Shown here piece after piece: positions 60,987 through 64,000 of a stretch of 64,000 bases of DNA (the stretch's first letter is position 1; each line of letters opens with the position of its first letter). A model generated the notes under the pieces. That model worked only from the letters and a program-made list of their open reading frames with translations. It ran no database searches and was not told the origin of the DNA. The stretch is taken from the NCBI RefSeq assembly GCF_000425585.1, contig NZ_KE384401.1, positions 212,051-276,050 of the forward strand, in the 5' to 3' direction. A program made the translations under genes and the position numbers. Source of the DNA: Terrimonas ferruginea DSM 30193 (lineage in GTDB: Bacteria; Bacteroidota; Bacteroidia; Chitinophagales; Chitinophagaceae).

Positions 60987-61955
60987 ATGAACGATGAACT
61001 AATTGGAAAATACCTGGCCGGTGAAGCAATGCCGGAAGAAGCGACAGCCCTCGAAGAGTGGCTGGAGCAATCGCCTGATAACCGTGAATATTTTCAACGG
61101 TTGTCTGAACTGTGGTATACTTCTGCGGGAAGCAAGGGACATGTATTGCCGGATAAACAAAAGGTATTCGGAGAAATAAGCCGCCAAACACCCGCCAGGC
61201 CTGGCGCTCCTCCAAAGAAAAAGCAACCGCTCCCGCGAGGACTTATCATCGCCGCATCCGTGGTAGTAGTCACAGTCAGTCTTTTACTTGGTTTAAGAAA
61301 ACACAGCACGGAGATGCCGGCTACTGTTATACCCGCGTCGGTTACAACCAATGAGGATATTTACCGCGACACACTGGCGGGCGGCGCCATCCTCGTATTA
61401 AATAGTCACTCATCCGTTCGGCTGACAAGCGACCATGAACGCGAACTGCTGGATGGGCAACTATTTATTACCGCACCAGCCCGGGATTCATTTGCGGTAA
61501 AAACCGGTGATGTTATTATAAAGGCAATGGACGCTGCTTTCAGCGTAAGTAACTCAACAAAAAGCGGCGATATAATAATATGGGGCCGTAAAGGCACGGT
61601 AACTGTGTACACGCCAAAAGGTCTGCAGACCGTAGCGGCCGGATCAAGACTGCATTATCATTTTGCCAGCGGCACATGGAATCGCGATACGATCTATGCG
61701 GCCAATGAAATTGCCTTTGCCACGCGCATATTTGATTTCCAGGATGAACGATTGGAAGATATCATGCAGCAAATAGGCAAAGCCTACGAGGTAAAGTTTC
61801 TCTTTCAGAACCCGCAACTGAAAGACTGCCGCATGAGTGGAAGTTTTGAAGACCAGTCGTTGAAATACGTAATGGATATCATTGCCGCCACGCTCAGCGT
61901 GGAATACAAAATACAGGGTGATACGGTAATCATAAACGGTAAAGCATGCGAGTGA
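60987..61955 (+). CDS. FecR-family anti-sigma regulator
   Basis: A 322-residue bitopic regulator. The cytoplasmic N-terminus (about 1-85) would hold the sigma factor. One transmembrane helix follows (RGLIIAASVVVVTVSLLLGL, about 86-106). The FecR domain (about 120-230) has GGAILVLNSHSSVRLTSDH and KGTVTVYTPKGLQTVAAG, and the C-terminal DUF4974 domain (about 245-322) has DFQDERLEDIMQQIGKAYEV. In known systems a TonB-linked receptor signals to this protein. The stop overlaps the next gene by 10 bp. Confidence 0.93.
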   Translation: MNDELIGKYLAGEAMPEEATALEEWLEQSPDNREYFQRLSELWYTSAGSKGHVLPDKQKVFGEISRQTPARPGAPPKKKQPLPRGLIIAASVVVVTVSLLLGLRKHSTEMPATVIPASVTTNEDIYRDTLAGGAILVLNSHSSVRLTSDHERELLDGQLFITAPARDSFAVKTGDVIIKAMDAAFSVSNSTKSGDIIIWGRKGTVTVYTPKGLQTVAAGSRLHYHFASGTWNRDTIYAANEIAFATRIFDFQDERLEDIMQQIGKAYEVKFLFQNPQLKDCRMSGSFEDQSLKYVMDIIAATLSVEYKIQGDTVIINGKACE

Positions 61956-63055
61956 GGATATTTTGCTGTTGTTTGTTTTTTATCCTTTCTGTAAATGCAG
62001 GAGCACAGCACACCGTGCAACTGTCCGGAGGCATGATGCGGTTAGATACTTTGCTCAATCGTGTCAGCCGTCAGACCCACCAGCATTTTTCCCTGAATAC
62101 AAAAAAAGTAATGCCTGCCACAACGGTCAACTGGAAAGCGGGAAAATATACACTGGACCAATTCCTTCAGAAGCTATGTGCCACTTATGCGATAACCTAC
62201 AGTCGCTCCGGACAGCACATTATCCTGCGTGAATTGCCCAAAAAGCCAGCGGTGACCGTAGCGGCAAAAAAACCGGCAACGCCGAAGCCAGTTGCTAAAA
62301 AAACGGTCACTGTTAAACCAAAAGCGGCACCACCACCAGTGAGTAGTAATAAACCGGAAGAACCGGTAGCGGATATAAAGAAAGATACCGTCATCGCGGC
62401 CATACCCGATACATCTGCGGTAAAAGTTGAACCAGAAAAAACGGGCATCACTTTTTTGCCTGTAAAAAAAATCACTGACAGCGTAGCGCCGGTTACCGTT
62501 AAGAAAATAAAACCCGCAGCAGCCTGGGGATCGAAATGGTGGCATCCGTTTGTACAAACGGGAATAGCGGCAGACGACCTGTTTTATGTAGCGCCAACGT
62601 TAAAAGGCGGATTCAAATTTGCCTATGGCATTTTATCCTGGAACAGCAACTTCAGGATAGCGGGCTTCCGGTATGGCGGAGGAACCTCCATGCGGATAAA
62701 TGATAACATGCGGCTGCATGCCGATATCACCTTTGGCAAATTGGCCAGGGACTACGATACAGCCGGACAAGAAAGGACGGTAAAAACAAGACTCTCGCGT
62801 GTGCAGGTCTTGTTGGAAAACAGGATAGCCGGAAAATTTTACCTGCAATATGGCGCGGTGCTTAACTTGCTGAAAACGGAATATTACCTGGCTGGTATAT
62901 CTCGGCCACTGTATAGGACGGAAGAAGAGGCAGACAGGAAATATCATTACCTCAAACCCATTTATACGCTGCGCAATACGTACGCAGACAATGCACCATC
63001 GAATCGCAAAACATGGATCGGTGCACAAATAGGAATATACTACCGGTTTAAATAA
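61946..63055 (+). CDS. STN-domain protein with C-terminal beta-barrel-like region
   Basis: A 369-residue exported protein translationally overlapped with fecR. The signal peptide ends VNAGAQ. An STN/DUF4974-type domain follows (about 25-92, RLDTLLNRVSRQTHQHFSLN to YSRSGQHIILREL). A Lys/Ala/Pro/Val-rich linker of about 90 residues leads to a region of some 190 residues of alternating aromatic strands ending IYYRFK (about 185-369), with an aromatic C-terminus typical of outer-membrane barrels. No plug domain or SusC/SusD gene is present. The STN domain is the part that contacts FecR in TonB-dependent transducers, so this looks like a compact, non-transporting signal receptor. That is inference. 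Confidence 0.72.
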   Translation: MRVRIFCCCLFFILSVNAGAQHTVQLSGGMMRLDTLLNRVSRQTHQHFSLNTKKVMPATTVNWKAGKYTLDQFLQKLCATYAITYSRSGQHIILRELPKKPAVTVAAKKPATPKPVAKKTVTVKPKAAPPPVSSNKPEEPVADIKKDTVIAAIPDTSAVKVEPEKTGITFLPVKKITDSVAPVTVKKIKPAAAWGSKWWHPFVQTGIAADDLFYVAPTLKGGFKFAYGILSWNSNFRIAGFRYGGGTSMRINDNMRLHADITFGKLARDYDTAGQERTVKTRLSRVQVLLENRIAGKFYLQYGAVLNLLKTEYYLAGISRPLYRTEEEADRKYHYLKPIYTLRNTYADNAPSNRKTWIGAQIGIYYRFK

Positions 63056-63109
63056 GGGTGAAAGCATGTTGAAGTGTATTAGCACTATTACACTCAACAG
63101 AATTTGTAT

Positions 63110-63886
63110 ATGCTGGCATTGCTCAGGACCGGAGAACGCACGTCGAGTGCGTATTATAGCAACAACTATGTATTTCAGCGGCACGTGTTTGCTTATCAAT
63201 CGGTGATCCAGCGAAGGCTGGCGACCGGCGATGTGCTGGAAATTGGCAGCGGCAGCGGTTATGGTATGCAGATGGTATCGCCCTATGTGCGTTCATATAC
63301 GGCGGTAGATAAAAAGAAACCGCGGGAGGAATATATTGAAAGCAATTGCCGCTTCTACTATGAGCAACTGCCGTACCTGCGGAACATAGAAGATGAAAGT
63401 GTGGACACGGTGATCTGTTTCCAGGTGATAGAGCATATTAAAGACGATCATGGCCTGATGAAAGAAATCCGCCGTGTACTGCGGCCGGGTGGTTGCGTGG
63501 TAATGACCACACCGAATAAACGGATGTCGTTAACCCGCAATCCTTTTCATGTGCGGGAGTATACGCCGCGCGAGATGCAGGCGTTGGTACAGGCACATTT
63601 CCCGGGAGCGGACGTGCAGGGTATTTATGGAAATGAAAAAGTGATGGCCTATTACGGACAGAACAAGCGCAGCGTGGCCAAAATAACAAGATATGATGTG
63701 CTGAATCTGCAACATCGCTTACCGGCGTGGATGCTCCGCATGCCCTATAGTGTGCTGAATAATGTGAACCGTTATCAATTGCTGCAGAAAATAAAGGATA
63801 CGACATTGGAGATCGATTATACGGATTTTTACACGGGTGAGTTGGATGAAGGCTGCCTGGATTATTTTGTGGTAAGTAGTAAGTGA
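63110..63886 (+). CDS. Class I SAM-dependent methyltransferase
   Basis: A 258-residue methyltransferase of the Methyltransf_11 type. Motif I is VLEIGSGSGYGMQMVSP, the acidic post-I segment is YTAVDKKKPR, motif II is ESVDTVICFQVIEHIKDDHG and motif III is IRRVLRPGGCVVMTTPNK. The ATG at 63110 is preferred to a TTG two codons before. The substrate is unknown. The last codons, VVSSK, overlap a TAAGTAGTAAGTGATAAG word repeat that supplies the stop. Confidence 0.87.
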   Translation: MLALLRTGERTSSAYYSNNYVFQRHVFAYQSVIQRRLATGDVLEIGSGSGYGMQMVSPYVRSYTAVDKKKPREEYIESNCRFYYEQLPYLRNIEDESVDTVICFQVIEHIKDDHGLMKEIRRVLRPGGCVVMTTPNKRMSLTRNPFHVREYTPREMQALVQAHFPGADVQGIYGNEKVMAYYGQNKRSVAKITRYDVLNLQHRLPAWMLRMPYSVLNNVNRYQLLQKIKDTTLEIDYTDFYTGELDEGCLDYFVVSSK

Positions 63887-64000
63887 TAAGTTTCACCAGA
63901 CACCCCGGTTCATCTATTGACGAACCGGAATAAGTTTGTGGAATGCGAGATATAGCCTACCACTTTTAATACACCCATCTGTTCCTGGTTCGGTTTCCCA
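63887..64000. other. Right window edge
   Basis: No gene is seen. CCGGTTC (63905-63911) and GAACCGG (63922-63928) form a hairpin, a possible terminator of the methyltransferase gene without a long T run. Confidence 0.5.

Overview
The window is chromosomal DNA of a Bacteroidota bacterium, most likely of the Chitinophagaceae or a close relative. Three things point there. Promoters carry the Bacteroidota -7 box TAnnTTTG. Start sites lack strong Shine-Dalgarno sequences, and several starts sit almost directly behind the -7 box. The gene families are typical of the group: GH97 and GH20 glycosidases, split MetH, DUF4286, DUF3109, an ECF sigma/FecR pair, a subtype-iii type VI secretion system (T6SSiii) and a 41-residue Thx-like ribosomal protein.

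Layout. 0.2-9.6 kb: TPR membrane protein, GH20 hexosaminidase, WYL regulator, UvrD-type helicase fused to an Fe-S nuclease, Ig-like lipoprotein, recR. 9.6-13.6 kb: methionine synthase encoded as two adjacent genes behind a structured leader. 13.7-27.3 kb: RDD protein, serine hydrolase, LytS/LytTR pair, HAD phosphatase, SemiSWEET, GH97, LOG-family protein, exonuclease III, DUF4286, a candidate structured RNA, HU, Thx, PdxH, a coiled-coil membrane protein, a DUF3298 lipoprotein and UMP kinase. 27.6-30.5 kb: a periplasmic protein with a very long charged helix, followed by a lytic transglycosylase. 30.7-48.9 kb: the T6SSiii locus. 48.9-54.7 kb: methyltransferase, purH, a deacetylase-like protein, lutB, DUF3109. 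55.0-57.8 kb: rplM-rpsI-rpsB-tsf. 58.3-63.9 kb: an unknown helical protein, DinB-like protein, ECF sigma, FecR anti-sigma, an STN-domain/beta-barrel protein and a methyltransferase.

The T6SSiii locus is two divergent arms around a 208-bp promoter region (41441-41648). The leftward arm encodes Hcp, VgrG, a DUF4123 adaptor, PAAR, a 645-residue protein with an alpha/beta-hydrolase layout but glycine at the nucleophile position, ClpV, TssB, a second tailed Hcp and TssC. The rightward arm encodes TssG, TssN, TssK, TssO, TssP, TssE and TssF. TssQ and TssR, the other known T6SSiii membrane-complex parts, are not recognisable in the window. The neighbouring 27.6-30.5 kb pair could be envelope accessories, but that is inference from position.

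Most intergenic gaps are filled with dispersed short-word repeats: heptad arrays, AT-rich word arrays, composite modules, palindromes and an inverted hairpin doublet that looks like a REPIN. Many arrays start at, or provide, the stop codon of the preceding gene. They are the least explained structural signal here. All functional calls come from reading sequence and translations by eye; no database search was run.
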